64,000 bases of DNA from Populus alba (lineage: Eukaryota > Streptophyta > Magnoliopsida > Malpighiales > Salicaceae), in NCBI RefSeq assembly GCF_005239225.2, contig NC_133293.1, positions 19,994,333 through 20,058,332 of the forward strand, written 5' to 3'. The notes under the pieces are model-generated. The model saw only the letters and a program-made list of their open reading frames with translations. It ran no database searches and was not told the origin of the DNA. A program made the position numbers and the translations under genes. Below are positions 53,253 through 64,000 of the stretch, piece after piece. Position 1 is the stretch's first letter, and each line of letters opens with the position of its first letter.

Positions 53253-55373
53253 GGGATTCCAATGTTCGATTCATGTCAGTCGAGGCTCCCGATTACTTTT
53301 CCACGCTCCTTTACACCGTGCTGCGGCGTCCAAACACACATGTGCAGCCATGTAGAAGAGTCGCATCGAGTTTCATAAATCCCAGATTACTACATTAAAA
53401 ATGTCATGTAAATGAAGCAGTGACGCTTGAAAAGGGAAGATGGAATGCTGCCCTTTGCCGATTTTCTTGGAGCCCATCAACTCGTAATGAATATTGTAGT
53501 TGGGTCGGCACTGAGTTGATGGAAACACCCCCTTTCTTTTTTTTGTGTGGTTCTTATCCACTAATCTCTACAATTTCTTGATAAAACAAGTGACTGACAA
53601 GCCAATTACATCATGTCTTGTTGATTGTTTAGTATATAAAAAGGGTTTATTGAGTTTTGATAATGATATTGTAAATATATATTAGCATTATTTGAAATTA
53701 TATTTTTTAAAAATATAAATTTGTTTTTAATTAAAATTATAATTTTTAAATCATTTTATCAATATCAATTATTTTGATATTTTTCTAAATAAAAAATACT
53801 TTAAACCACAACTATTACTATATTCTTAAATATATTCCTGTAAATCTCAACCATGCTCCACTGTACATGAGCTTGCGGGCAATCATTAAGCCGTTTACTA
53901 CAGTTTTTCAATAAAATCTTAATTTCTCCAAACCTTACAAGTTCCCTCCGATCCAATTCCGTCTTGGATTCAAGAAGATTTAGAGGGTCTCTTTCGTTAT
54001 CTTTCCATGGCTGTTCTCTTGGTTGTGAGTTCACTTTCACTAGCTTTTTGGACACGAAAAGGGTTGTGTAGGAAAATCATCGCCACTCACATTGGTATCT
54101 CTCTCCACATCTCCTCTCATAGCGAATTAGTGATAGTGAGACCCTAATCCATGAGATTATAGAATTTTTTTACTGAAGCACTCACTCCACTAATCACGGT
54201 GAAGATCATATTAAGGCCCACTAAACTTCCTATTAAGCGTTCATCCCAAATCACACGCAGCAAGGACAATAATTACAGGAGAGAATTTCCTCGGACTTAA
54301 TTATACCTCCAACATTCCAAAGTCATTCCCATACTTAGTAAATTCTTGCTTCATCAACCCACTTTGTGTTTTTTTTTTTTTTTCCTTCATTAAATTTTTA
54401 AAGGAATCACAACAAAACACAAACAATAGATGCGAGCAGGGGATGGGCTTGCAGTGACTGGATGTCTACAGAGGACAGCAGAACAAGCCATTGAAGTGTG
54501 TTGTGTATAGCAAGAGCAAGAACCTGTCTTGGCTTCTGTACAACAACTCACTTGTGTTGCCTCGTGGTGGTTTTGTCACTTCTCATCAAGTTGATATCCC
54601 GTACCTCCATAACTCTGTGGTCCTCGTCACATTTATCTTTTAACCCCTTCTCTATTTACCTTCCTATGTCACAATCCATCCTACTGGTTGCTGACCTTTT
54701 GATTCCATGTTTACTGGATCCTGGTGTCCAAAGGTTTTGAATAAAGGGTTCCTCCCATTTTCGACCACTGAATCAAATCGTTGATAATCCATGACTAGGT
54801 AGTAGTGTATAAAAACTGTAATCTCAAGAGAACATTTTGCATTCCATCCCTTGTTTCAACTCTCGATTTCTTGTGGTTAAATGGGCCCAATTTCTTGTGG
54901 TTAAAGTAGGCCGGAAAAAGAAAATGGCTTCAATGAAGGCTGATTATTTGTGGTTAAAGGGGCCCGGTTTTATCCCGTCCGGGCACATCTAAGAATATGG
55001 TCCATATGCTGCAGCACCCTGGCGTGGTCCAAAAATCTCCGCAGGTTACAGCGAGGACTCATGGGCTTTTAGCTGAGCTCTTTTTGCTAGAAAAATGGAG
55101 AAGGTCCTTGATTAAACAGACCCTTTTCACGTTATTGGCCTGGAATCGTGGATTTTACATGCACATCTGAGTTCCAACTCGTCATTTTTTTTTTTTTGGA
55201 ATGAAGTTGTTGTTGGGAAATGAAAAGCAATTTTCAAGCACTCGGATCACTCATTGTTGCAAAATATCCCGTGGACGATCAGTCATTTTCTAACATGGTC
55301 CCCTTCCAAGATATATGGAGGGCACTTGCATTCATGGTCCATTCATTTCCATAGCTCCTCTTTCCTTTGTCAC

Positions 55374-57879
55374 ATGGATACACAGTGCATGCCTTCATCT
55401 TCTTCCTTGCACTCCAAAAGTCACAAAAATGTCACTGTGATTCCACCATTGATTAGAAGGCAACAAAAGAACACCACAGCTTTCTTCAAGTACAGGATGT
55501 ATGAAGGAATTCCCTTCTCTGATTCTTTCTGAAACTTCTCTTTGTATTGATGCATAAATTTAACCATCAGTTTCTTTTCTTCCAGCCGCGGCTATCTTGC
55601 CTTTGCCTGCAGATGGAAGCAAGAGCGACGGGAAATTACAACTCAAAGGCCTTTAGTAATGAAGGCAAAGAAAGCTCCTGTAGAATTAAGTGAGGAGCCT
55701 GCTAAAGTAACTGAGAAGAAAGGAACTGTTGCTGGTGCTGTTGCTCTTATTATAGGTACCAGTATTGGTTCTGGGATGCTTGCTCTGCCACAGAAAGCTT
55801 CTCCTGCAGTAAAGATTTCCCTTACCCTTTCTCTCTCTCCTCCACTCACATATTCAAGCTTTCAACGCAGCTGTGATTAACAGACACTTATGATATTCCC
55901 ATGATTATTTACAATCATGCTAAAGACTGCCATTTCAGAAATGATCCCATTCGTTATGATTAATTAATGTATCAAAACCTTCATTTCAGGGAGTCATTCC
56001 AAGTTCAATATGCATGATAGTATGTTGGGGTTTTCTCCTAATTGAAGCACTTTTGCTTGTTGAGATCAATGTGGGTTTGAGGAGGAAGCAAGGGAAAAAT
56101 GAAGATGAGGGTGAACTAGAGGTCATATCTATTAGGACTATGGCTCAAGAGACCCTAGGAGACTGGGGTGGAACCTTGGCTACCATTACCTATGTCTTCT
56201 TGGGTTACACCTCCATGATTGCCTATAGTTCCAAGTCTGGAGAGATCCTTTTTCATTTGGTAAATCTTCCAGAATCAGTTTCATCCTGCCTCTTCACTAC
56301 TATATTCACTGTGCTAGTTTCCGTTGGTGGGACTCAAGCAACTGATCAAGTCAATCAATGGCTTACTGCTTCCATGATAGGTATACGATGATTTTGTTGT
56401 TAAAATCATGCTAAGAAATGCAATAAAATGCCTCCACACTATTCCACTTATTTGGACAGCTTCCCCTATTCCTCTTGGAAACGTTGTGTTACTTTTGCAT
56501 CAGTAACATGTTACCGGGCTAGTTACTTCAATGGCTACATATGAATCCTAACATCGAGGAGGGAATAATGCACAGGTTTGCTACTAGCGATTGAGGTGAT
56601 AGCTGTTGCTTTCGGAGGGTGGTCAGGATTGGAGGGAAGTGGTGACTGGGGAAAAGTTCCTGCTACAATTCCTGTGATGATTTTTGCTTTAGTGTATCAT
56701 GATCTAGCACCTGGTAAATAGATTTTTCTCCAAAATATGTACTTTTTTTATCAACAGAAAGCCTCCTCGTTTACGCTATTCAATATCCCTGCAGTTCTCT
56801 GTGCTTATTTGGGTGGTGACCTTAAGCGACTAAGGACTTCAGTTTTGCTGGGCAGCATTGTTCCTTTGCTGGCATTGCTTGTTTGGGATGCAATTGCACT
56901 TGGCCTTTCTGCCCAGGCTGATCAAGTTGTTGATCCAGTTTTGCTTATGAGGTAATTAGACTGCATATTATATTAAGCCTTGGGATGCTCAGTAATTTTC
57001 TAGTTAAAGTAATTCATAATTTAGCAACAAATAAACAAATGATGAGATTAATTAATATCTATGATGCACGGTCCTTGCATCAGTGAGAGATGGAGTGGGG
57101 TTTCATATATGTTAGAGGCCTTCTCACTTCTTGCAGTAGCAACATCATTGATTGGCACTCTCCTTGGCTTCTTGGAGTTCTTGAAGGAGCAACTGAAGAA
57201 CCTCTATAGGGTTTCGAAAGCAACACGAACATTACAGGTAACATTTTTTTTCCCCTTTTCTAATTCTGCCTCATAGTGATTATTTATCAGCACAAGTTCT
57301 CCTATCCATAACATTAATAGTATCATTAGCGCAAAATGCAAAGATATTACAGGAACCAATTGGGCTGGGTGAATGGTGGGAAAGGAATAAAATCACCTTC
57401 ACGGCAAAGGCAATGGCAGTTGCTCCGACGCTAGTTGTCTCAACCATTGTTCCAGATGGATTCTCTGCCGCCACAGACATCGCTGTAAGTCCCTACAAGG
57501 ATGCAAAGCAAAGGCACACATGAAACTAAAAGGATTTTAAGAAGAAACACCTAAAAACAACTAGCTTTTAGCGCATTCCGTTAAAAAAGGAATGCTAACG
57601 CATGTTTTGGATCAGAGCACACAGATCAATAGTAAAACCTAGAGAACCGATCTTTCTGATCGCTGACTCTTCAATGTGGAACAGGGAGGCTACTGCATGA
57701 CAATTCTCTATGGAGTTCTCCCACCGGCAATGGCGTGGGCAATGTATAACAGGGAACGAGAGGACAGTAGTCAAAATGAGCTATCAAGAGTAAGGCCTGC
57801 TCTTCTTGGGGTGGGCATCTTAGCAAGTGGGATAGTGGTGGAGCAAATCTTGCAGGATTTCTCAGCATTGCACCATTAA
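55374..57879 (+). CDS. Tryptophan/tyrosine permease family transporter, probably plastidial
   Basis: Eight exons join in frame to 504 residues: 55374-55498, 55586-55808, 55990-56380, 56576-56713, 56795-56951, 57084-57237, 57353-57484 and 57685-57879. After a Ser/Lys/Arg-rich leader of about 75 residues comes a hydrophobic transporter with about 11 membrane segments. The first has the family signature VAGAVALIIGTSIGSGMLAL. Known: bacterial relatives (TyrP, TnaB, Mtr) carry aromatic amino acids in symport with protons; plant members such as At5g19500 are similar in length (about 505) and predicted to be plastid-targeted. Exon 1 is the least certain part: MDTQC (55374) and MPSSS (55389) share a frame, and the donor GAT|GTATGA is chosen because its phase fits exon 2. 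Substrate in plants is inferred. Confidence 0.92.
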
Positions 57880-59359
57880 CAAGGACAGCCAAAATCATTC
57901 CACTCCAAATATGAATTGTAAATGGTTATGGGGGTTTGACCTTGACAGAAGCCTCGTACTCTACCCACATTTCTATGCTCCACTATGTGTTTGTCTGAGG
58001 AAAGGGGATCGAAATCAGACAAGTCTTGAGTTAAAGGAGTTCCTTTTTTATTCATTATAAATTTCCACCAAATTTGGAGGAAAGCAAGGGAATAAAAAAA
58101 TATACAAAATTTCCCAAAATGTATCTTTTTCTTTTAAAAAAAAAACTCTAGCTTTACAAGTATTGTGTCCACGCATTGTTGCTGCGGATAAGTCTATAAA
58201 ATTGTTTTAACAATTCACTCAATTTTAAAATTTAAGTGAATGGAATAAAAATGCAATCAATATTAAATATTGAAAATTTTTAATTAATATGTATTTTGTA
58301 GTATTTAACATCATATTAGTATTTTATATTTGAGTTTAAATATACCATGCATATGAACATGTTTAGTTTTTATCAATAAACAAAAAGGATGGAATTAACT
58401 ATTTATTTTTTTTTAAAAATCAAATTAGAAGACTAGATAATAATCAGTCTATATTGAAAGGATATTTAATTTTAGTTAATGAATTCATGTAAAAATATAT
58501 AAAATAACTAATAAAAAATTAATTTGATTAAATAATAAATAATGAAAAAAATAAGGGGTGGGAAGATGCTGGCCAGGGCGGGGCACGGGCCATGCCCACC
58601 ATTCGGGCCCAAGAGGCGACAAAGCCCACACATCTGGGTTGGACACTTGCAGCCCAACCATTAAAAGAAACAGATGCAGACGATGCGAACGCATTGCTGC
58701 CTCTACAACTTCCACCTCTGCATATCCAAACAATGAAAAAACTTAATTCCCCCCTCCTTCAACTAAAAAGAAAATTTAATATCACTTTTTTTATTTGAAA
58801 AGAACGACGTAGTTTTATGCCAAAATAACTAAAAACAATGCGGTTTCAATCCATTTAACCACAGCTAAAACAATATTATTTGAAGTTTTTTATAATATTT
58901 TTTTTCTTTTTAATACCCTATCTCTTCTTGTGCAAGTATAATATAGTAAAAAAAATATGTGAAATTACTTGGTTTTATTTCCATTCTCATCTTTTAAATA
59001 CCCTTATTTCCCCTACACCCATAGACATTATGTTTATGCAAATAGCCTACATCCTGATCTTAGCGGATAGAAGCAATGGAGTTGGGAGAAATCACCACAA
59101 AATCAACAATGATTTTGGAACTCAAGATTTTACTTGTTAAAAAAAAATTGTTTTTTCGATGATATGGAAAGGGATAATTTATTTCACAAGAGATTTAATT
59201 GTTGCATAAAGTAACATAATCAAACAATACAAGTCATAAACATATTAGACAAGTGAACAAAAGCATTCTCACCAAGCTGGAATTCCAACCTTCAAGTTCA
59301 AAAAGTACATGCAAAAGAGAGTATTTGAACACCTCTGTCTACTTAGGCCAAGTAAGATC
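57880..59359. other. Spacer with a GC-rich patch
   Basis: The first few hundred bases are probably the permease 3' UTR. A sharply GC-rich patch at 58555-58690 (GGGCACGGGCCATGCCC) stands in AT-rich surroundings. It gives short open frames on both strands but no recognisable protein. Confidence 0.5.
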
Positions 59360-60663
59360 CTAGTTTTTCACAGTTGTAACATGCTTCAGAAGCATCTGTA
59401 CAACATCATGGGAGATCCTTGCGGCTTCTTTCTTCAGGTGACCAATCTTTGCCTCAGTTTCTTGCTCCAACCGCTTCACATTAGCACCAGAGTCACCGCT
59501 GCTCTGTTTGATGTTCACATAAGGAGGTTCAAGTCAGCTCTTGAATGATACAACAACGTGCTCAAATCAGATCATGGATTGACTTAAGTTTCACTTTAGT
59601 AAATGACGAGAAATTATGGGAGTAAGAATGACCAAGTTTGGCCAAACTCTTTAGAATGCCTGAAATGACATTCAAGGAAAGAGGAGAACAAGTACGGGAT
59701 ATGCAATGCCGGAGAAGTATCATACGTTGCTAGGAATGCATGATGGATTTATCACACATACACACATATAAGTAGCAAAGGTGACTAGCAAATAAATTAA
59801 TATTTCCTAATTCATAATGTTCTCATATGAATGAATTAACAGGAATTTTTCCCTTTTGTGTTCTTACCTCAGCAAGCTTCCTCTGAAATTCAGATTCCAT
59901 TTGAGCACGAAATTCAGCAATCTCCTTGCCAGCCTCTTCTTTGGCTTGTTTCAGTCTAGCCATTTTTTCTGGACAAAAAGAAACAGATGCGTGTAAGAAT
60001 CAAGATCTGCACCAATGCAGTGATTGATTACATCATAAATGCAATTAACAAGGTGTGAAAGTTACTTCCAGGGTACAAAAATTTAAGCTTTACCATATCA
60101 CATTCCAAAACAACTAACATAAGCTTCAATTCAACGTTTGAGCGGCAAGTCCAATTTTAAATTTTCCTATAAACCATGTTATGCAGATCTAAGTTGCAGA
60201 GGAGCACAGGAAACACAGAGGAAAACAGAAGCCCAACCTCTCCGCTCCTTGTTTGGTTGGAAGGAGAGAAAAACCTGGGACTAGGTAAGTCCATTCCTTC
60301 CCCCTACTCATCTGTCCTATGTCCCTCCACCCAAACAAACACAATATGCAATCTAGGACTAGGTAAGTCTCATCCGAACAACCTGGGAAAAAAGCATCAT
60401 AGATACACATAAAATAATGTAATTTTTTAGCCAATTCTATCTAGTGCCCTTTGTACAAGGATGTGAAAAGAACACAAATACCAGGATTTTCACAAGCAAA
60501 GGGATGACAAGTAATTTAAAGAGAAAGAGATGTATTTCTACTACCAAAAGCATAAAGAAGGGAGGACGTGTTTACCATTTCTAGCAGCATTGACAATATG
60601 CTGAGCTTCTTGCTCTGCAGCAAGTAAGAGTTGAATTCCATTCTGACCCCTGTTGGCTTCCAT
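59360..60663 (-). CDS. VHA-G: V-type proton ATPase subunit G
   Basis: Subunit G belongs to the peripheral stalk that holds the catalytic V1 sector to the membrane sector of the vacuolar proton pump. Three exons (60576-60663, 59868-59968 and 59360-59503) join in frame to 110 residues, the normal length of plant VHA-G. The protein is a single highly charged helix: the start [20 protein letters not shown], then [19 protein letters not shown], and the conserved end [13 protein letters not shown]...[12 protein letters not shown] 5' UTR intron fits 60689-61355, with a first untranslated exon at about 61356-61440. The exons are too short to be found as long ORFs and were placed by splice sites and similarity. 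No damage seen. Confidence 0.96.
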
Positions 60664-61440
60664 GCTTCGTGAAATCTCCAACGCTGTACTGCAATAAAAA
60701 GACGATGAGAGCACCTTAAATTAGCACCTGATGCTCCTTGCAGTAAAATATCAATTGGCTTCTTCAAGTAACAAAGTGGATTTTGATTTGCGTCAAAACA
60801 AAAGACAAAAGACAATCCATTTTCTAAATAAAAAAATATTCATACTAAATTACTCAGTGCTCACAATCCTCAAGAAGATCAATAAGTACATGCAAAATCT
60901 AACCATCCTATTGTATCTTTATCTTTATAGATAGCAACCAGTGCTCAAAATCCAAAATTCCCAGAAACCAATCACTACCCTTTAAATAAAAAGATAAAAA
61001 GCTCCCATCTTATCGAAAAATCTCACTGATCCAACACATCCCCTACTCTTAACAATCAAGATCCACACAAATGACTATGAATTCAATCTCGATTACAAAG
61101 AGTAAACTAGACACACTAGCAACCAAGCAAACTCCTACCAATTCCAGCAAACGAACCATAAAAAAAACCAACTAAGATTTTTCACGTAAGAAACCATTTC
61201 CAAGATTTAACCATTCAAGAAAATGAGATCAAGAAAAATTTGGCGAGTAAAAGATCCAGGCGCAAACGGTGCAGTGTGATCTGGGAATACATGGAGGGAT
61301 GTTGCCAGAGAAGTAGCAGAAAATCTAGAAACATGACCAGGAAGAAATCAATTACCTGAGGAACCGGTACTTTTTTTTCTTTTTTTTCCTTTCTGGTCAA
61401 GAGATTTTCTTTCTAACACATATCTTCGACAGGTGTTAGA

Positions 61441-61600
61441 AACTTATGCCATTATTTGGCAAGTTAAAAGTAATTTTTTAAAAATTTTATTTTCAACACA
61501 AAATAATTTTAAAAAAATAAAAAAATAAATTTAAAATAAAAAATAAATTTAAACTTTCTAAAAAAACACAACTACACCACAACAATAAACACTTCCTCAC
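61441..61600. repeat. AT-rich MITE-like remnant upstream of VHA-G
   Basis: It starts with a TTATTTGGCAAGTTAAAAG end and runs into A/T-only sequence like the other remnants in this window. It lies directly upstream of the presumed VHA-G first exon, so it may be part of the promoter. Confidence 0.45.
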
Positions 61601-61699
61601 CTTAGTCCTATGCTGTAGTCTCTATTCATTGAGTTTTAAAAAAATTAAAATTCAAAAAAATTCAAAAATTCAAAAAAAAAAACAGTTGTTTTTGTTCAT

Positions 61700-62785
61700 C
61701 GACTCATAAGGATTGTTTTTTTAAAAAAATAATAATAATAAAAACAAAAGAAGAAAAACATGGACGCTGTTAGAAAAGAAAAGGGCTCGAAGGGGTAAAT
61801 CAAGAGCTGGAAGCAGGCTTGGACCTCTGATCACTCCTTCTCTACCAAAACAGAGAAGAGAAATGGAAGCGGGCTTGGACCTCTGATTTGCTCTGTGAAG
61901 CAGTAAGATCTTTCCTCTCCTCTTGCCACCTTTGTCGATCTTCATCGTATTTAGCTTGAGCTTCCTTTAGTTCATTTTCATCAACCTACTAATGAAACCA
62001 TTACCTTGTTCCTTCTGTCAGCCTGATCAACATTTTGACCAAGATTCTTCCTCTTTATTGAATCCCACATGGAAGAAAACAAAAATGCATGGTTTGCAAA
62101 CAGAAACGGCAATGAACCCACCTGCAAAAAATGTGTAATGACATGGGATGTCTAAAAAATACATGAATCAGCAGACTGGCATAGGCTAAAAGCTCGTCCA
62201 TATAGCAACGGTCCCAGGGCATCTTGTCTCCAAATGAGGGTAGTTTCTAATAGGCTCCTCGTATAATTTATTTTTTGAGGATAGACACAACAATGTTGCT
62301 AATTTCCGTCAACTTGTGCGCGGTAGTGATAGGCAGACTGCCATTGCTACTGTGATCCCGAGTCAACCCTATAGAAAGTAATCCAAGTCTATTGTTTGAG
62401 CATCATCCTAGTTTTTAAAACTTTTTTGTCTTTTCAAACAAGAGAAGTCTATTGTTTGAGCAGAAACAGCTAAATTCAAACTGATACATTCCACGAAAAT
62501 CATAATTGAGGTTTACTCGGAGTTCATCCGGGTTTTAAAACTATACCAAAAACTTCTTTCTCATGTTATTCATTGAAACTTCAAATGCCATCCAAGTCTT
62601 CACCTCAATCGCAATGGCATTGCTCCATCGTATCAAAGTTCTCCATGGCAATCTTTTTAAAATTTAAGAAGTCGAAGTAAGAGGACCTGGACTTTTGACA
62701 GTTGAACAACATCAAAGGTCAAAACAAGGAATCCAATGACACATTCTTAAAAGAACCTGGTCCTTTCAAGATAATGATTGTCCAT
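61700..62785. other. Degenerate region with possible coding remnants
   Basis: On the minus strand, 62110-61900 reads as two plausible peptide pieces (WDSIKRKNLGQNVDQADRR and LKEAQAKYDEDRQRWQEE). They are charged and helix-like, with a donor-like GTAATG between them. I do not recognise the protein. A tandem duplicate of GCTTGGACCTCTGAT (61820 and 61875) lies beside them. The rest shows nothing coherent. Confidence 0.3.
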
Positions 62786-63234
62786 ACGAACTCCATCGAC
62801 AAAAAAGTACGAACTGGGAAATGCTAGAATATTATACTTCTCGGCCAACATTGTTTCCACAGTAGCATCCACCTTGGCAAGTATTGCCTCACCCTTGATC
62901 ATGGTTGCTGCAGCTGTATACTCGGGGGCCAGAAGCTTGCTCTAGTAGCACCATGGCGTATAGAAATCCACCATCAAATGCCAATTCTTGTTAACGAAAT
63001 CACTAAAATTCTTGTCACCCAAGATTACCACATCTTGTCGTCAGTAAGTGGTGGCTTTCGCAGATTTTTGTTGTTAAAAGTTTTCAGACTCTCAAAATCT
63101 TGATTGGTGGTTAGTATTGCCCCATGAAGAATTGGTTTATCCTCAAGAAGGGAAAGAGCTTTTGCAATATCTTCATTGTGAAGTGTAAGCCGAAAGACAG
63201 TGGAGAGAAATAGAAGAGTAGTTGTTGTAAACAT
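62786..63234 (-). pseudogene. Protein disulfide isomerase-like pseudogene (one thioredoxin domain)
   Basis: Read on the minus strand, a 69-residue open start (63234-63025) runs into a thioredoxin-like domain in another frame: DKNFSDFVNKNWHLMVDFY, then PWC, a stop codon, and LLAPEYTAAATMIKGE through YFFVDG. The CGHC redox site of protein disulfide isomerases is destroyed. PWC is followed by Tyr and a stop (stop codon at 62942-62944), and the second cysteine is gone. One base is missing near 63038. The order and motifs (APEYAAAA-type, AKVDAT, FP..YFFVDG) point to a PDIL1-type a domain. No other PDI domain follows in the window, so the copy is also truncated. Confidence 0.75.
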
Positions 63235-64000
63235 TTTTTAGAAATAATCTGACACACAAAACATCACGCAGACTGGGGAGGATCCTTGTATTGGCCAGAG
63301 GAAAACTGTTGATTCTGTTGTCCTATGGAACAGATCTCGCACTCCGATAAACAGGATGCACAACTTTTTAAAGCCATTTTGTCGGACAATGCAATCACTT
63401 TGCTGCAGATCATTAAGGGCAGTCAACTTTATAAAGAGTGACGACATTTTCCAAAATAAGTACCTTCACCTTGAGTAGGAGAATCACGTGAAGGAGTAAG
63501 GGACTACTATAACTATCAGAAACTTGAACAGGTTCCTGCGTTCTTATTATCTTGAATGCAAATTGATTTCACAGTTCAATAAATACATCTCCAATACTGT
63601 CTTGGGATGTGATTTTGATACCATGTAATTTGTCAGCATGCCTCCTCATAATGAATTCTGAAACGCTCTTGCCTCTAGTTTCATATCAACATTATCTTTT
63701 GTTTGAGCATTTTCTGATGTTTGATTCACCTCCTAGATAAACCGATTTAGTGGGATGCCAAGGATTTCTTCACGGACATGGAGATCCTGATGTCACTTGC
63801 CAGAAGCACGAGCGGCCCCAATTAATTCTACCTCGATCATTTTCAAAATATCCGAGACCTGCACAAAACATAGAAGAAACACTTGTACCAATCAAAACAA
63901 TGGTGTGTCAAGGAAATTAGATAGCATAATTAGAGTGACAGTGAGCAGGGGAAACTTTCAGATGTAAGGGTGTAATGTTTTTGTATGAAAAAGAACTTTT
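63235..64000. other. Degenerate right-end spacer
   Basis: Several short minus-strand pieces look like decayed exons (for example around 63860-63780, MIEVELIGAARASGK followed by a stop) but I cannot name them. They may belong to the same broken locus as the PDI-like pseudogene. Confidence 0.3.

Larger units (their letters stand above)
49976..55373. other. Spacer between divergent pPLAIII and permease genes
   Basis: No gene recognised. The left kilobase is CT/GA-rich and probably regulatory for pPLAIII. AT-rich MITE-like remnants lie at about 51660-51775, 52130-52332, 52855-52980 and 53640-53835. An (ATTT)n run is at 53228-53252. A GC-richer patch at 52400-52615 is open on both strands without known similarity. 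Confidence 0.55.

Noticed and set aside
55474..55486. A 13-base match to miR396 (CCACAGCTTTCTT) on the plus strand
   Set aside because: The match stops after these bases, there is no complementary arm within 200 bases, and the site lies in the coding part of permease exon 1.

Overview
The window is nuclear DNA of a woody dicot. Gene structures, the exact conserved miR160, the AT-rich spacers and the repeat families all fit Salicaceae, most likely Populus; this is inference and was not checked against a database. It holds six recognisable protein genes, one microRNA gene, a large truncated LTR retrotransposon and much repeat-rich spacer.

1-11.8 kb: the 5' part and body of a Ty3/gypsy retrotransposon of the Tat/Ogre type on the minus strand. 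The 5' LTR is at 11037-11782 and the 3' LTR lies beyond the left edge. From right to left come LTR, primer-binding site, gag, protease, reverse transcriptase with RNase H, a second RNase H and an integrase. Then, in the opposite (+) orientation, there is an intron-containing gene with a plant mobile domain and a coiled coil (218-3391). Nearly every module is broken by one-base length changes, mostly in homopolymers.

11.8-21.3 kb: spacer with a MIR160 hairpin (14810-14937, +), microsatellites and one MITE. 21.4-23.6 kb: a six-exon receptor-like cytoplasmic kinase of the CRPK1 type (-). 23.6-29.6 kb: repeat-rich spacer, including a 60-67 bp tandem array split by a DNA-transposon-like insertion, a tRNA-derived SINE and AT-rich MITE remnants.

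30.1-40.6 kb: two co-oriented plastid shikimate-pathway genes. Aminodeoxychorismate synthase (13 exons, 916 aa) consumes chorismate for folate synthesis. Chorismate synthase (13 exons, 437 aa), which makes chorismate, starts 942 bp downstream. 47.0-49.9 kb: a patatin-like phospholipase of the pPLAIII group whose nucleophile-elbow serine is replaced by glycine (-). 55.4-57.9 kb: an eight-exon tryptophan/tyrosine permease family transporter (+, 504 aa). 59.4-61.4 kb: V-ATPase subunit G (-, 110 aa). The right end (61.7-64 kb) holds degenerate coding remnants, among them a protein disulfide isomerase-like pseudogene with a stop codon in its active site.

All six host coding sequences were assembled by hand from splice sites. 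Each keeps one open frame from start to stop across every junction, in contrast to the retroelement. No CRISPR array, tRNA, rRNA or prokaryote-type operon was seen.
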